59,590 bases of DNA from an uncultured Acidimicrobiaceae bacterium. Its GTDB lineage: Bacteria; Actinomycetota; Acidimicrobiia; Acidimicrobiales; Microtrichaceae. The translations under genes were made by a program, and so were the position numbers. Of this stretch, positions 32,295 through 41,257 are shown one piece after another (position 1 is the stretch's first letter; each line of letters opens with the position of its first letter). The stretch is taken from the NCBI GenBank assembly GCA_937868025.1, contig CALMLJ010000415.1, positions 1 through 59,590 of the forward strand, given 5' to 3'. The notes under the pieces are model-generated. The model saw only the letters and a list, made by a program, of their open reading frames with translations. It had not been told where the DNA came from and did no database searches.

Positions 32295-33331
32295 TGGGAA
32301 CGCACGTTCACGACGGCGGCGAGGCCCACGCCGACCATGAGCACGAGCATGGACATGCCACTGGACTTCGTGGCGTGCTGAGCGCGATCTTCGCACCTCA
32401 CTCCCACGACGCCGCCGACTCGATCGACACGGCACTCGAGTCGAACGAGCGTGGCATCCGCGCCGTGAAGATCTCGTTCGCCGCGCTGATGTTGACGACG
32501 GTGCTGCAGGCCGGCGTCATCGTTGCGACCGGATCCGTAGCGCTGCTGGCTGACACGATCCACAACTTCAGCGACGCTCTGACCGCTGTCCCGCTGTTCA
32601 TCGCCTTTCGGTTGGCGCGCCGCCAGCCAACAAAGCGCTATACGTACGGCTACGGCCGCGCCGAGGACCTGGCCGGATTGTTCGTCGTTGCGATGATCAC
32701 ACTCTCGGCGATCATCGCTGCGTATGAGGCGATCGACCGGTTGGTGAACCCGCGCCCGATAGCGAACCTCTCCTGGCTCCTGGTCGCCGGCGTGGTTGGC
32801 TTCATCGGCAACGAACTCGTGGCGCTCTACCGGATCCGCGAGGGTAAGGCGATCGGGTCGGCTGCATTGGTTGCCGATGGGTACCATGCCCGCACCGACG
32901 GCTTCACCTCGCTCGCCGTCGTGGCGGGCGCCCTCGGAACCTGGGCAGGCTTCGTGCACGCAGACGCGATCGCCGGGCTGGTCATCTCTGTCGCCATCCT
33001 CGCCGTGCTGCGAGTCGCCATTGTCGAGGTAGCCCGACGCCTCCTCAACGGTGTCGACCCGGCGATCCCCGATCGGATGGAGCGTGCGGCGCTTGCGATC
33101 GACGAGGTCTCGTCGGTCGGATCAGTGCAAGTTCGTTGGGAAGGTCACCGCCTCCGAGGCGAGATGTCGATCTCGGTCGATCCGACGCTCTCCGTGGACT
33201 ACGCGCACGATCTCGCTCACGACGTCGAGGCCGGCTTGCAACGAGCAATCGCTCACCTCGACGCAGTCACGGTCCACGTCGAACCGGAGATGGGCGGTCG
33301 ATCCCACCGCGCTCACGGCCACGCGCACTGA
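32294..33331 (+). CDS. Cation diffusion facilitator (Zn/Cd type)
   Basis: 345 aa. His-rich N-terminus (HADHEHEHGHATG) and C-terminus (HRAHGHAH). Six helices with the transport-site motifs ADTIHNFSDAL (TM2) and ADGYHARTDGF (TM5), i.e. the HD-HD arrangement of Zn/Cd exporters, then a cytosolic ferredoxin-like domain. Exchanges metal for protons across the inner membrane. Two-gene operon with the SmtB-like repressor. Confidence 0.9.
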   Translation: MGTHVHDGGEAHADHEHEHGHATGLRGVLSAIFAPHSHDAADSIDTALESNERGIRAVKISFAALMLTTVLQAGVIVATGSVALLADTIHNFSDALTAVPLFIAFRLARRQPTKRYTYGYGRAEDLAGLFVVAMITLSAIIAAYEAIDRLVNPRPIANLSWLLVAGVVGFIGNELVALYRIREGKAIGSAALVADGYHARTDGFTSLAVVAGALGTWAGFVHADAIAGLVISVAILAVLRVAIVEVARRLLNGVDPAIPDRMERAALAIDEVSSVGSVQVRWEGHRLRGEMSISVDPTLSVDYAHDLAHDVEAGLQRAIAHLDAVTVHVEPEMGGRSHRAHGHAH

Positions 33332-33356
33332 CCGAGGGGCAACTGGCTGTTCGACG

Positions 33357-33377
33357 CCCCTGCTCACTCGTCAGGGG
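33357..33377. terminator. Possible bidirectional terminator
   Basis: CCCCTG-N9-CAGGGG hairpin in the 99-bp gap between the convergent CDF and CcdA genes. Six-bp stem without T-tract, so only tentative. Confidence 0.35.
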
Positions 33378-33430
33378 ACACCGGCCGGGGCGGCGCGGTC
33401 CTCGGTCTACCACCGACGTACCCCGTCATC

Positions 33431-34360
33431 TCAGTTGCGTGCCCCGTCTGCTGTGCTCGTCACGGCTGTTTCATCGCCAACGCCAGCGCCGGTCGGTTGC
33501 TCCAGTTCCGGCGCTGATCTCGAGCGACCTCGGAGGGCCCAGATCGCGACGAGGGCAACAGGCGTCGCGAGAATCCATCCGCGACGTGTCAGGCCGAGTC
33601 CGGATGCGGCGCGCTGCACGTCGAACGACACGCCGGTCACCCAGTCGACAACGCGGTCCGGCTTGCCGAGACGATCGATCTCGTACCACCCGTAGTACGC
33701 GACATAAAGGCCTGCGAGCAGGAGGAGAAGCCCACAGGCTCGCTGCACGAAAGGCAGCACCTTTCGAAGCCGGGAGACGATCGATTGACGCGCGAGCGCC
33801 AGACCGATCGAGAGTGCGGTGAGCAGGCTTGCGAACCCGGCGGAGTACGCCACAAAGACGGCAAGACCGTCGACCACGCTTCGTGCAGACATCGTGCCAG
33901 CGACGTAAACGAGGAAAGTTGGAAGGGTGCAGCTGAGGGACACGGTGGCGTACGACACCCCGTACAAGATCATTGACCTCGGCCGAGCCGATTGCCCTCC
34001 TCGGTTGAGGCGCGGGAAGAGGGACGGGGGCTCCCAACCCACGGTCGACGCGATGCCGACGATGACCAGGACGCCGCCGATCACCATCGAGACCCACGGT
34101 CCAACGGAGATCACGATTCCCGTTGCAAGGAGCCGAACGACGAGGCCGACGAAGGCAAAGAGCCCGGTAAACCCAGCGGTCACGGCGAGCGAGACAACGA
34201 CTGCTCGATGAAGACTCCAGCGTGGATTCGCCGATGGAGCCGTTTCTTCCATGTCGCCGACCAGGAACGTTGACAAGTAGGCCGGCAGCATCGCGAATCC
34301 ACACGGATTGAGAACGGCGAAGATCCCTGCGGTGAACGCGAGCGCGAGGGGAGCATTCAC
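33431..34360 (-). CDS. CcdA/DsbD-type thiol-electron transporter
   Basis: 309 aa from GTG 34360. About seven helices. Redox cysteines sit in AVLNPCGFAMLPAY (TM1) and SLSCTLPTFLVY (TM4), the standard CcdA pair that carries electrons from cytosolic thioredoxin outward. Extra C-terminal helix and acidic tail. It follows PCu(A)C by 81 bp in the same direction and can feed the TlpA-like and SCO proteins. Confidence 0.85.
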   Translation of the reverse strand: MNAPLALAFTAGIFAVLNPCGFAMLPAYLSTFLVGDMEETAPSANPRWSLHRAVVVSLAVTAGFTGLFAFVGLVVRLLATGIVISVGPWVSMVIGGVLVIVGIASTVGWEPPSLFPRLNRGGQSARPRSMILYGVSYATVSLSCTLPTFLVYVAGTMSARSVVDGLAVFVAYSAGFASLLTALSIGLALARQSIVSRLRKVLPFVQRACGLLLLLAGLYVAYYGWYEIDRLGKPDRVVDWVTGVSFDVQRAASGLGLTRRGWILATPVALVAIWALRGRSRSAPELEQPTGAGVGDETAVTSTADGARN

Positions 34361-34441
34361 GGCACTACCGATCCTCGGTGGGAGCGGCTGGCGCCTGCGC
34401 CCGCCGGGAGAAGCGTTGGTTCGACCCCTGAACAATCTGCA

Positions 34442-34867
34442 CTACTCGACCACCGCCGTCGTCGTGACCTTCCCCGACTCGCGAAACGTCAGAGTCAGTG
34501 GGATCGTCTGGCCGCGCTTGAGTGGCGTGTCGCTCGTGATCATGAGATGGAGCGATCCGGGTTCGAGGAGGACTGTCTCGCCTGCCGGGATCTGGAGGTC
34601 GGCGACGCGCTCCATCGAGGCGCGTCCGCCATCGACGATCGTGGTTCGGTGCAGGGCCGCTTCGACCTCCTCGGAGTCGACGCCCACGAGGAAGTCGTCG
34701 GTGCCGCCCCGGTTCTCGATGCTCAGGTACACGCTGGCGGACGATTCGAGGGCAGCGGGGATGCTGACATCATCGATCACGACGCGCGATGGAGACGTAC
34801 ACGCTGATGTCGCGATGGCCAGAAGCGACGTCAGTGCAGCGACAGCGACCTTGAGTGGATGACTCAT
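34442..34867 (-). CDS. PCu(A)C (DUF461) copper chaperone lipoprotein
   Basis: 141 aa. Lipoprotein signal (residues 1-23, TSAC). Beta-sandwich with the copper motif: His in ALHRTT, Met in ASMERV, then LHLM, i.e. H-x(n)-M-x(n)-HxM. Such proteins deliver Cu(I) to cytochrome oxidase with SCO1. The frame is open upstream to an ATG at 35122 inside motif copy D, but the lipobox fixes the start at 34867. AGGAAGG abuts the ATG. Confidence 0.85.
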   Translation of the reverse strand: MSHPLKVAVAALTSLLAIATSACTSPSRVVIDDVSIPAALESSASVYLSIENRGGTDDFLVGVDSEEVEAALHRTTIVDGGRASMERVADLQIPAGETVLLEPGSLHLMITSDTPLKRGQTIPLTLTFRESGKVTTTAVVE

Positions 34868-35119
34868 CCTTCCTGTAGCTCGGCGATGCGGAGGTCGGGA
34901 CGAGCGGTTGGTACCGGCGCCGATCGCCGCCGACTCGCGATCGTGGCGACCGAAGTATGCGGCGACGCCATCGGCATCGGTGAGTGAGGTGCGCCTGCTC
35001 ACGTTCCCTCCTGACGACGGTCGTTTCAGTGCGACCACGTGCGATCCGATCTGTGTCGACGGCATTCGCCGATGTTCTCGTCTGTGATGAATGCTCACGA
35101 GAAGCGGGGACCTCGACAG

Positions 35120-35144
35120 CATCGGTCAATTACGATAACATTGG
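35120..35144. promoter_or_regulatory. Bipartite operator motif, copy D
   Basis: CATCGG-N7-CGATAACATTGG ending three bases before the ATG of cmtR copy 2. TAACAT (35136-35141) is positioned as the -10 of a leaderless transcript. On the other strand a TATCGT precedes the 280-bp leader of the PCu(A)C-CcdA operon. Confidence 0.75.
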
Positions 35145-35147
35145 CTG

Positions 35148-35501
35148 ATGACGCTGATCGAATCCGATCCCGCCCGGGTCGCTAGCCGGATGTTCCGGGG
35201 CTTCGCCGATTCGACTCGAGTTGCGGTCCTGATGGCCCTTCTCGACGGGGAGCGCCGGGTCGCCGACCTGGTCGAGATCCTGGGTAGACCGCAGTCGAAC
35301 GTCTCGGGTCACTTGGCCTGCCTGAAGGAGTGTGGGCTCGTCGCAGATCGTCCTGGCGACCGGCGGCAGGTCTTCTACCGATTGTCCGGTCCGGAGGTGA
35401 TCGACCTGCTCCGGGCGGCCGAACGGCTGCTCGCTGCCAACGGCACCGCCATCGAGTTGTGCGCGAGCCCGCTGATGGACGGCGAGTGCTGCGGTGGGTG
35501 A
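35148..35501 (+). CDS. CmtR-like Cd/Pb-sensing ArsR repressor, copy 2
   Basis: 117 aa. SNVSGHLACLKECGLVADRP with the Cys-x3-Cys pair, and C-terminal Cys in IELCASP and GECCGG. About 60 per cent identical by eye to copy 1 at 25051. Its start codon is three bases from operator copy D, so autorepression is very likely. Overlaps the ATPase start (35494) by eight bases, giving a compact cmtR-ctpG-type operon. Confidence 0.85.
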   Translation: MTLIESDPARVASRMFRGFADSTRVAVLMALLDGERRVADLVEILGRPQSNVSGHLACLKECGLVADRPGDRRQVFYRLSGPEVIDLLRAAERLLAANGTAIELCASPLMDGECCGG

Positions 35502-37473
35502 CGCCTGCTGTGGACCTGGCGAAACGCACGTACCGTCATCCGCCGGGGAGGACCAGCAACCCGTAGCGTTCTGGCGCATTCTCGAGGTGCGACTGGCCGT
35601 CGTGTCCGGCGGGTTCCTCCTCGTCGGCCTGTGCAGCGAGGATGCGTTCGCCACTGGTTTCTTCGCTGTCGGCCTGCTCGTCGGCGGCTGGACGTTCGTT
35701 CCGGGATCCCTGGCCAACCTCCGAAAAGGTCGCCTCGGTGTCGGCACCCTGATGACCATCGCTGCAGTCGGCGCAGTGGCGCTCGGTGAGTATGGCGAAG
35801 CAGCGTCCCTCGCGTTCCTCTTCTCGATCTCCGAAGCGTTGGAGGGTTGGGCAGTGGCGCGCACTCGGCGTGGCCTTCGGGCCCTTCTCTCCCTGGTTCC
35901 TCCAAGAGTCACTCTGAAACGCGGACTCCTCACCGACGAGGTCGAGCCAGCGGCTCTCCAGATCGGTGACGTGATGATCGTCGGGCCTGGCCATCGTGTC
36001 GCCACCGATGGCATCGTCCGCAAGGGGAACTCCGCCGTCGATTTGTCGGCGCTTACCGGGGAGTCGGTGCCGGTGGAGATCGGCCCCGGCTCAGAAGTCG
36101 CAGCGGCGGCGATGAACGGCACCGGCGTTCTCGAGATCGAGGTAACCGCCCGTACGACGGACAGTTCACTGGCCCGAATCGTCCACATCGTCGAGGAGGC
36201 TCAGGAGCGGAAAGGCGTCAGCCAGCGGCTTGCAGAGCGCGTCGCTCGGCCGCTGGTCCCTGGGATTCTCATCGTTGCCTCGCTGATCGCCGTGGTCGGC
36301 TCGATCCTCGGTGACCCCGACGTTTGGCTACAACGATCGCTCGTGGTGCTCGTTGCCGCGGCTCCGTGTGCTTTCGCGATCTCGGTACCCGTGACAGTCG
36401 TGGCGGCGGTCGGGGCTGCGGCCCGCATGGGTGCGTTGATCAAAGGTGGTGCCGCCCTGGAAGCGCTGAGCCGGGTCCGGCTGGTTGCACTCGATAAGAC
36501 CGGCACGCTGACGCGAAACCGTCCCGAGGTCATCGGGGTGGTCGCTGTCCGCGGCTCGACCGAGTCCGACGTTGTCCGAGTTGCAGCGCAGCTCGAAGTG
36601 CACAGCGAGCATCCGCTTGCGGCTGCGATCCTGCGCGCTGGTCCCGAGAACGTATCCAGTGCGGACGACGTTGCCGCCGTGATCGGGAACGGATTGGAGG
36701 GTCACATCGACGGACTGCCAGCTCGTCTCGGCAAACCCGGGTTCATCCCTGCCGGCGCGCTTTCTGATCAAGTCGAGCGAGCGCAGTCCGCAGGGGCAAC
36801 CGTGGTGCTCGTCGAGCTCGACGGCCGATTGCTGGGTCTCGTTGCAGTGCGCGACGAACTCCGTCCGGAGGCAGCCGGTGTTGTGCGATCACTGCATCGG
36901 CTTGGCATTCGCGAGGTGGCCATGCTCACCGGCGACAACCGTCGAACCGCAGTTGCGTTGGGCGCCCAAGCCGGCATCAGCTCGGTTCACGCCGAACTCC
37001 TGCCGGAGGACAAGCTCAGGATCGTCGAGAGCCTCCGGAAGCAAGGTCCAGTCGCCATGGTGGGTGACGGCATCAACGATGCACCCGCGCTGGCGACCGC
37101 TGACGTCGGCATCGCCATGGGCGCCATTGGCAGTGACGTTGCGATCGAGGCAGCCGATGTCGCTCTAATGGGTGAGGAGCTGGTGCATCTGCCGGACGTG
37201 CTGCTGCACGCGCGCCGAGCTGGTCGCATCATGCGACAGAACCTGGCGCTCTCGGCCGCCATCCTGCTTGTTCTCGTTCCCCTCGCCGCTACTGGGGTTC
37301 TCGGCCTCGCTGCTGTCGTCTTAACCCACGAGCTTGCCGAGGTCGTTGTCATTGCGAATGGCGTTCGTGCTGGACGACGCCGCGCATCTCGCCGAACGAC
37401 CACCAGCCACAACGATGCTGACGCCGAGGTACTCAGGTCGACCGTGGGGCCGCTCGCGAGCGCCCGTCGATGA
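35494..37473 (+). CDS. CtpG-like P1B ATPase, catalytically intact
   Basis: 659 aa from GTG 35494. Starts with a Cys pair (DACCGPG), then about eight helices, ALTGES (187-191), APC metal helix (AAAPCAFAISVP), LDKTGTLT with Asp334, SEHP (371-374) and GDGINDAPAL. No N-terminal CxxC domain. Same subfamily as the inactive protein at 25498. Together with its CmtR-like repressor it is predicted to export Cd, Pb or a related soft metal. Confidence 0.9.
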   Translation: MGDACCGPGETHVPSSAGEDQQPVAFWRILEVRLAVVSGGFLLVGLCSEDAFATGFFAVGLLVGGWTFVPGSLANLRKGRLGVGTLMTIAAVGAVALGEYGEAASLAFLFSISEALEGWAVARTRRGLRALLSLVPPRVTLKRGLLTDEVEPAALQIGDVMIVGPGHRVATDGIVRKGNSAVDLSALTGESVPVEIGPGSEVAAAAMNGTGVLEIEVTARTTDSSLARIVHIVEEAQERKGVSQRLAERVARPLVPGILIVASLIAVVGSILGDPDVWLQRSLVVLVAAAPCAFAISVPVTVVAAVGAAARMGALIKGGAALEALSRVRLVALDKTGTLTRNRPEVIGVVAVRGSTESDVVRVAAQLEVHSEHPLAAAILRAGPENVSSADDVAAVIGNGLEGHIDGLPARLGKPGFIPAGALSDQVERAQSAGATVVLVELDGRLLGLVAVRDELRPEAAGVVRSLHRLGIREVAMLTGDNRRTAVALGAQAGISSVHAELLPEDKLRIVESLRKQGPVAMVGDGINDAPALATADVGIAMGAIGSDVAIEAADVALMGEELVHLPDVLLHARRAGRIMRQNLALSAAILLVLVPLAATGVLGLAAVVLTHELAEVVVIANGVRAGRRRASRRTTTSHNDADAEVLRSTVGPLASARR

Positions 37474-37493
37474 GAACCTGAAGGCGGGTTCTC

Positions 37494-37640
37494 GTCTCTC
37501 TCGCCCTGGCTCGGTTCGTCGTGGCGCGGGGCCTGCTGACCGACGAGGTCGATTCGGCCGGACTGCACGTCGGCGATGACAGCAAGTTCCTGTCGGTCGA
37601 GGTCACGCCGGGCTCCGAGATCGCTGTCTTGCAGCACTCG
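37494..37640 (+). pseudogene. Decayed actuator-domain fragment of a CtpG-like ATPase
   Basis: One frame reads LARFVVARGLLTDEVDSAGL and then VEVTPGSEIAVLQ, which align to KRGLLTDEVEPAALQIGD and VEIGPGSEVAAAA of the ATPase just upstream, with about 30 intervening residues deleted. No start codon or continuation. A remnant of a third ATPase or a failed duplication. Confidence 0.55.
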
Positions 37641-37680
37641 CATCGTCTTTGCCCGTCGAGCCATCCTGAAGGTTGACTTA

Positions 37681-37722
37681 TACCCCCCGGGGGTGTCATG
37701 GTCGTATACCCCTAGGGGGTAT
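37681..37722 (+). promoter_or_regulatory. Twin CsoR operator boxes
   Basis: TACCCCCCGGGGGT (37681-37694) and ATACCCCTAGGGGGTAT (37706-37722) are the G/C-tract inverted repeats recognised by CsoR proteins, preceded by TTGACT (37673-37678). AGGAGGA lies three bases before the csoR ATG. Confidence 0.85.
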
Positions 37723-37733
37723 CAGGAGGACAA

Positions 37734-38015
37734 ATGGCCGGATACGAAGGTGACAAGGACCAGCTGCTCAAGCGGATGGCTCGGCTCGAGGGTCAGGTGC
37801 GCGGCATCGCGCGAATGATCGAGGACGACCGGTATTGCATCGAGGTGCTCGATCAGGTGAGCGCAGTCAACAAGGGACTGGAACGTGTAGCTCTGTCCCT
37901 CTTCCGACAACACCTGGACCACTGCGTGGCCGATGCCGTGACGAGCGACGCCGATGGTGGGCGAGCCAAGCTCGACGAGGCTTTCGTGGCGATCGAACGG
38001 TTGGTGAAATCATGA
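37734..38015 (+). CDS. csoR: CsoR copper-sensing repressor
   Basis: 93 aa, all-helical. Cu(I) ligands are present: Cys in DDRYCIEVLDQ (about residue 34), His and Cys in FRQHLDHCVADA (C-H-C signature). Represses its own operon until Cu(I) binds. ATGA overlap with the CopB ATPase. Two CsoR boxes lie upstream. Confidence 0.92.
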   Translation: MAGYEGDKDQLLKRMARLEGQVRGIARMIEDDRYCIEVLDQVSAVNKGLERVALSLFRQHLDHCVADAVTSDADGGRAKLDEAFVAIERLVKS

Positions 38016-40183
38016 CCACCGAAACGAGCGCTCTCGCCCATGGCGCCAAGGCCGGGGCATCCGAACACGGATCGGCACCGGCGCACGATCGCCACGCCGG
38101 TCACGAGGCTCACGGCGGCGATCATGGACACTGCGATCACGGCGATCATGGACTCGGCGATCACGGCGATCACGGCGATCACGGCGACCATGCGGCGATG
38201 TTCCGCACGAAGTTCTGGTTGAGCATGACGCTGACGGTTCCTGCGGTGATCTACAGCCACATGCTGCAAGAACTGCTGGGTTACACGGCACCCATGTTCT
38301 GGGGGCACGAATGGGTGGCGCCGATCTTCGGCACGATCGTCTTCCTCTACGGAGGCCCTGTCTTCCTGAAGGGTGGCTGGGACGAGATCAGATCCAAGCA
38401 GCCGGGCATGATGCTGTTGATCTCGATGGGTCTTCTCGTGGCGTTCGGCGCTTCGGTGGCCACCGAGCTGGGCTGGATCGATGTCGACCTGTGGTTCGAG
38501 CTGGCCACGTTGGTCACGATCATGCTCCTCGGCCACTGGCTGGAGATGCGTGCGATCGGCCAGGCCCAAGGTGCTCTTGCGGCATTGGCCGAGCTGCTAC
38601 CTGACGATGCTGAGCGAATCGGCGACGACGGTGAGCCCGAATCAGTGCTCATCTCGGATCTGCAGATCGCTGACATCGTGCTGGTACGAGCCGGCGGCCG
38701 AGTGCCGGCAGACGGCGAGATCGTCAGCGGTGCCGCTGCGCTCGACGAGGCCATGATCACCGGTGAGTCGCGCCCGGTTGCCAAGCGGACAGGGGATCGG
38801 GTCGTCGCAGGCACGGTCTCGACCGATTCCTCGATTCGCGTGCGAGTAGACGCTCTCGGCGACGACACCGCTCTCGCCGGCATCCAGCGTCTGGTCGAAG
38901 AGGCGCAGAGGTCGCAATCGAGGGCTCAAGCGTTGGCTGATCGATTCGCCGCGCTGCTGTTCTACATCGCAGCATTCTCCGGGCTGGTAACGCTGATCGT
39001 CTGGTTGGCGCTCGGCGAGACGAACGTTGCGATCGAGCGAACGGTCACCGTCCTGGTCATAGCCTGCCCGCACGCCCTCGGACTAGCGATCCCGCTGACC
39101 ATCGCCGTCTCGACGAGCGTGTCGGCTCGTGCCGGAATCCTGGTCAAGAGTCGGCTCGCGCTCGAGCGGATGCGCACGATCGATGCCGTGCTGTTCGACA
39201 AGACCGGCACGCTGACGCTCGGGCAGCACAAGGTGACCGACCTCGCGACAGATGGGATAGAGCCCGCCGACCTCCTGAGGATCGCCTCCGCCGTCGAGGC
39301 AGAGAGCGAGCATCCGCTGGCCCGAGCGATCGTGGCCCGCGCTGAGGAGGAGGGAACCCGAGGAACGGGGACCAACGCCCGCAGTCTGACGGGCCGTGGG
39401 GTCGAAGCGACCGTGGACGGCGTCAAGGTCGCCGGCGGCGGCCCCGCTCTGCTGCGAGAGCTCAAGGTGTCCGAATCGTCCAGCCTTGCGGACAGGACGA
39501 GCGACTGGCGCCGCCGGGGTGCAGCAGTCCTCCACGTCGTACGGGACGGCAACGTCGTCGGCGCGTTCGCGCTCGAGGACGCGATCCGACCCGAATCAAA
39601 GGCCGCGATCGACGGGCTGAGAAAGCTGGGTGTGCGTTCCGTCATGATCACCGGAGATGCTCAGCAGGTCGCCGACGCCGTCGCCGCCGAGCTGGGCATC
39701 GATGAGGTCTTTGCCGAGGTCCTGCCCGAAGACAAGGACAAGGCGGTGACCGACCTGCAGGAGCGGGGCCTCAAGGTCGCCATGGTGGGCGACGGCGTGA
39801 ACGACGCGCCGGCGCTGGCCCGCGCCGATGTCGGTTTGGCGATCGGAGCTGGAACCGACGTTGCCATCGAGTCGGCTGGTGTTGTCCTGGCCTCGTCTGA
39901 TCCGAGGAGTGTGCTCGGGGTCATTCGCCTGAGTCGTGCGAGCTACCGAAAGATGATCCAGAACCTGACGTGGGGGGCCGGTTACAACATCGTCGCCATC
40001 CCGTTGGCAGCGGGGGTGTTCGCCTTCGCCGGCGTGACGTTGTCGCCAGCCGTGGGAGCGATCTTGATGAGCGCGTCGACGGTCGTCGTTGCACTCAACG
40101 CACAGCTCCTGCGCCGAGTCCGACTTCGCGCCGACGACTTGCTGGCGGACGAGAGCCCGACCGGGTCGAGCCAGCCGGGCTGA
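38012..40183 (+). CDS. copB: CopB-type P1B-3 copper ATPase
   Basis: 723 aa. Extremely His-rich first 60 residues (repeated HGDHGDHGDH), eight helices, CPH metal motif (VIACPHALGLAIP), ITGES, LFDKTGTLT, SEHPLA and GDGVNDAPAL, all intact. CPH ATPases export copper, mostly Cu(II) or Ag. In the CsoR operon, hence copper-induced. Confidence 0.92.
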   Translation: MTTETSALAHGAKAGASEHGSAPAHDRHAGHEAHGGDHGHCDHGDHGLGDHGDHGDHGDHAAMFRTKFWLSMTLTVPAVIYSHMLQELLGYTAPMFWGHEWVAPIFGTIVFLYGGPVFLKGGWDEIRSKQPGMMLLISMGLLVAFGASVATELGWIDVDLWFELATLVTIMLLGHWLEMRAIGQAQGALAALAELLPDDAERIGDDGEPESVLISDLQIADIVLVRAGGRVPADGEIVSGAAALDEAMITGESRPVAKRTGDRVVAGTVSTDSSIRVRVDALGDDTALAGIQRLVEEAQRSQSRAQALADRFAALLFYIAAFSGLVTLIVWLALGETNVAIERTVTVLVIACPHALGLAIPLTIAVSTSVSARAGILVKSRLALERMRTIDAVLFDKTGTLTLGQHKVTDLATDGIEPADLLRIASAVEAESEHPLARAIVARAEEEGTRGTGTNARSLTGRGVEATVDGVKVAGGGPALLRELKVSESSSLADRTSDWRRRGAAVLHVVRDGNVVGAFALEDAIRPESKAAIDGLRKLGVRSVMITGDAQQVADAVAAELGIDEVFAEVLPEDKDKAVTDLQERGLKVAMVGDGVNDAPALARADVGLAIGAGTDVAIESAGVVLASSDPRSVLGVIRLSRASYRKMIQNLTWGAGYNIVAIPLAAGVFAFAGVTLSPAVGAILMSASTVVVALNAQLLRRVRLRADDLLADESPTGSSQPG
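38116..38190 (+). repeat. Tandem 9-bp repeat encoding His-Gly-Asp
   Basis: Repeats of CACGGCGAT and close variants code for the HGD array at the CopB N-terminus. Exact repeats at about 38154-38185 make the copy number prone to slippage, which would vary the His count. Confidence 0.75.
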
Positions 40184-40223
40184 CGGCTGGCACTCAGCCC
40201 GACCGCCCTACCCTGGACTGCAC

Positions 40224-40592
40224 ATGCTTCCTCGACTTCGCCATCTCCTGACCGCCCTGGTCGTCGGCACAGCGATATTCGTCATGCATGTCGAACTGGT
40301 CGGCGCAGCGTCCGAGTCGGCTCCTCACGCTGCCGCCGCAATCGAGTCGGTTGATCATCCGGAGCACTGCGCGGGCGATTGCCATGGGCCGCAGCACCAG
40401 AGCCATCTGCTGCTCGCTTGCTCGATGACCTTGATCGTCCTCGGGATGGCGCTGGTGCTCCGGCGCGTCCGCAGGCGGAGCGTCGATTGGCCGGCGGCGG
40501 CCCCGACATCAACCTTCAGTGCGAGAGCGCCCACGATCGTCGCGCTCGCTCGGCCTCCCGATCTTGCTGCGTTGGCGGTGATGCGCTGCTGA
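40224..40592 (+). CDS. Small His/Cys-containing membrane protein (DUF6153-like)
   Basis: 122 aa. Signal anchor (residues 8-28), a loop with VDHPEHCAGDCHGPQHQSH rich in His and Cys, then a second helix (LLACSMTLIVLGMALVL) and basic tail. Resembles DUF6153 proteins found beside copper genes. Possibly binds copper on the outer face. 40 bp after copB, same strand. Confidence 0.5.
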   Translation: MLPRLRHLLTALVVGTAIFVMHVELVGAASESAPHAAAAIESVDHPEHCAGDCHGPQHQSHLLLACSMTLIVLGMALVLRRVRRRSVDWPAAAPTSTFSARAPTIVALARPPDLAALAVMRC

Positions 40593-40647
40593 GTTCACCG
40601 ACTCGGCCATCGCAGGACCACCAACCCACAAGATCGAGGAGACATCA

Positions 40648-41253
40648 ATGAAGAAGCAATTCGCCGCGCTCGCAGCAGCGGCCCTCTTGACCGCGGCCGG
40701 CTGCAGCCAGGACTCGAACGCTCACAGCGGCATGGGCATGGGCATGGGCAACACGTCCGAGACCACCGCCGCAGCCGCTGACCTTCCCAAAGGAGTAGCG
40801 CAAGCCGACGTCACATTCGCCCAGTCGATGATCCCGCACCACCGGCAGGCCGTCGAGATGGCGGACCACGTCTTGGCCGACGGGGTGGACCCCGAGGTCA
40901 AGACGATTGCGACTCGGATCAAGGAGGCCCAAGGCCCCGAGATCGAAACGATGTCCCGGTGGTTGGAAGGCTGGAAGCGAGATGTTCCTGCCGAGGGCGA
41001 CCACACATCGATGGACGGAATGATGTCGGACGACGACATGGCCTCCTTCATGGAGACCTCCGGCGCCGACCTCGACTCGATGTTCCTCACGATGATGATC
41101 GAGCATCATGAGGGCGCGATCGCGATGGCGAACACCGAGATCACCGACGGCGAGGACCCAGACGCCGTCGCTCTCGCGGAGTCGATCTCGTCGAGCCAGG
41201 AGGCTGAGATCGACGAGATGCGCACTCTGCTCGGAAACCTCACGTCTGCCTGA
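40648..41253 (+). CDS. DUF305 lipoprotein
   Basis: 201 aa. Lipoprotein signal (TAAGC, Cys19), a Met/His stretch (HSGMGMGMGN), then the two His motifs AQSMIPHHRQAVEMADHV and MMIEHHEGAIAMANTEI of DUF305. Predicted exported, ferritin-like metal-binding protein linked to copper tolerance. Followed by a strong terminator. Confidence 0.85.
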   Translation: MKKQFAALAAAALLTAAGCSQDSNAHSGMGMGMGNTSETTAAAADLPKGVAQADVTFAQSMIPHHRQAVEMADHVLADGVDPEVKTIATRIKEAQGPEIETMSRWLEGWKRDVPAEGDHTSMDGMMSDDDMASFMETSGADLDSMFLTMMIEHHEGAIAMANTEITDGEDPDAVALAESISSSQEAEIDEMRTLLGNLTSA

Positions 41254-41257
41254 CGAA

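Noticed and set aside
34868..35122. In-frame 85-codon extension of PCu(A)C beginning at the ATG in motif copy D
   Set aside because: The lipoprotein signal and lipobox begin at 34867; the extension is Arg/Ser-rich and would abolish export.
38116..38190. Short regular repeats considered as a CRISPR array
   Set aside because: Nine-bp in-frame codon repeats without spacers, inside copB.
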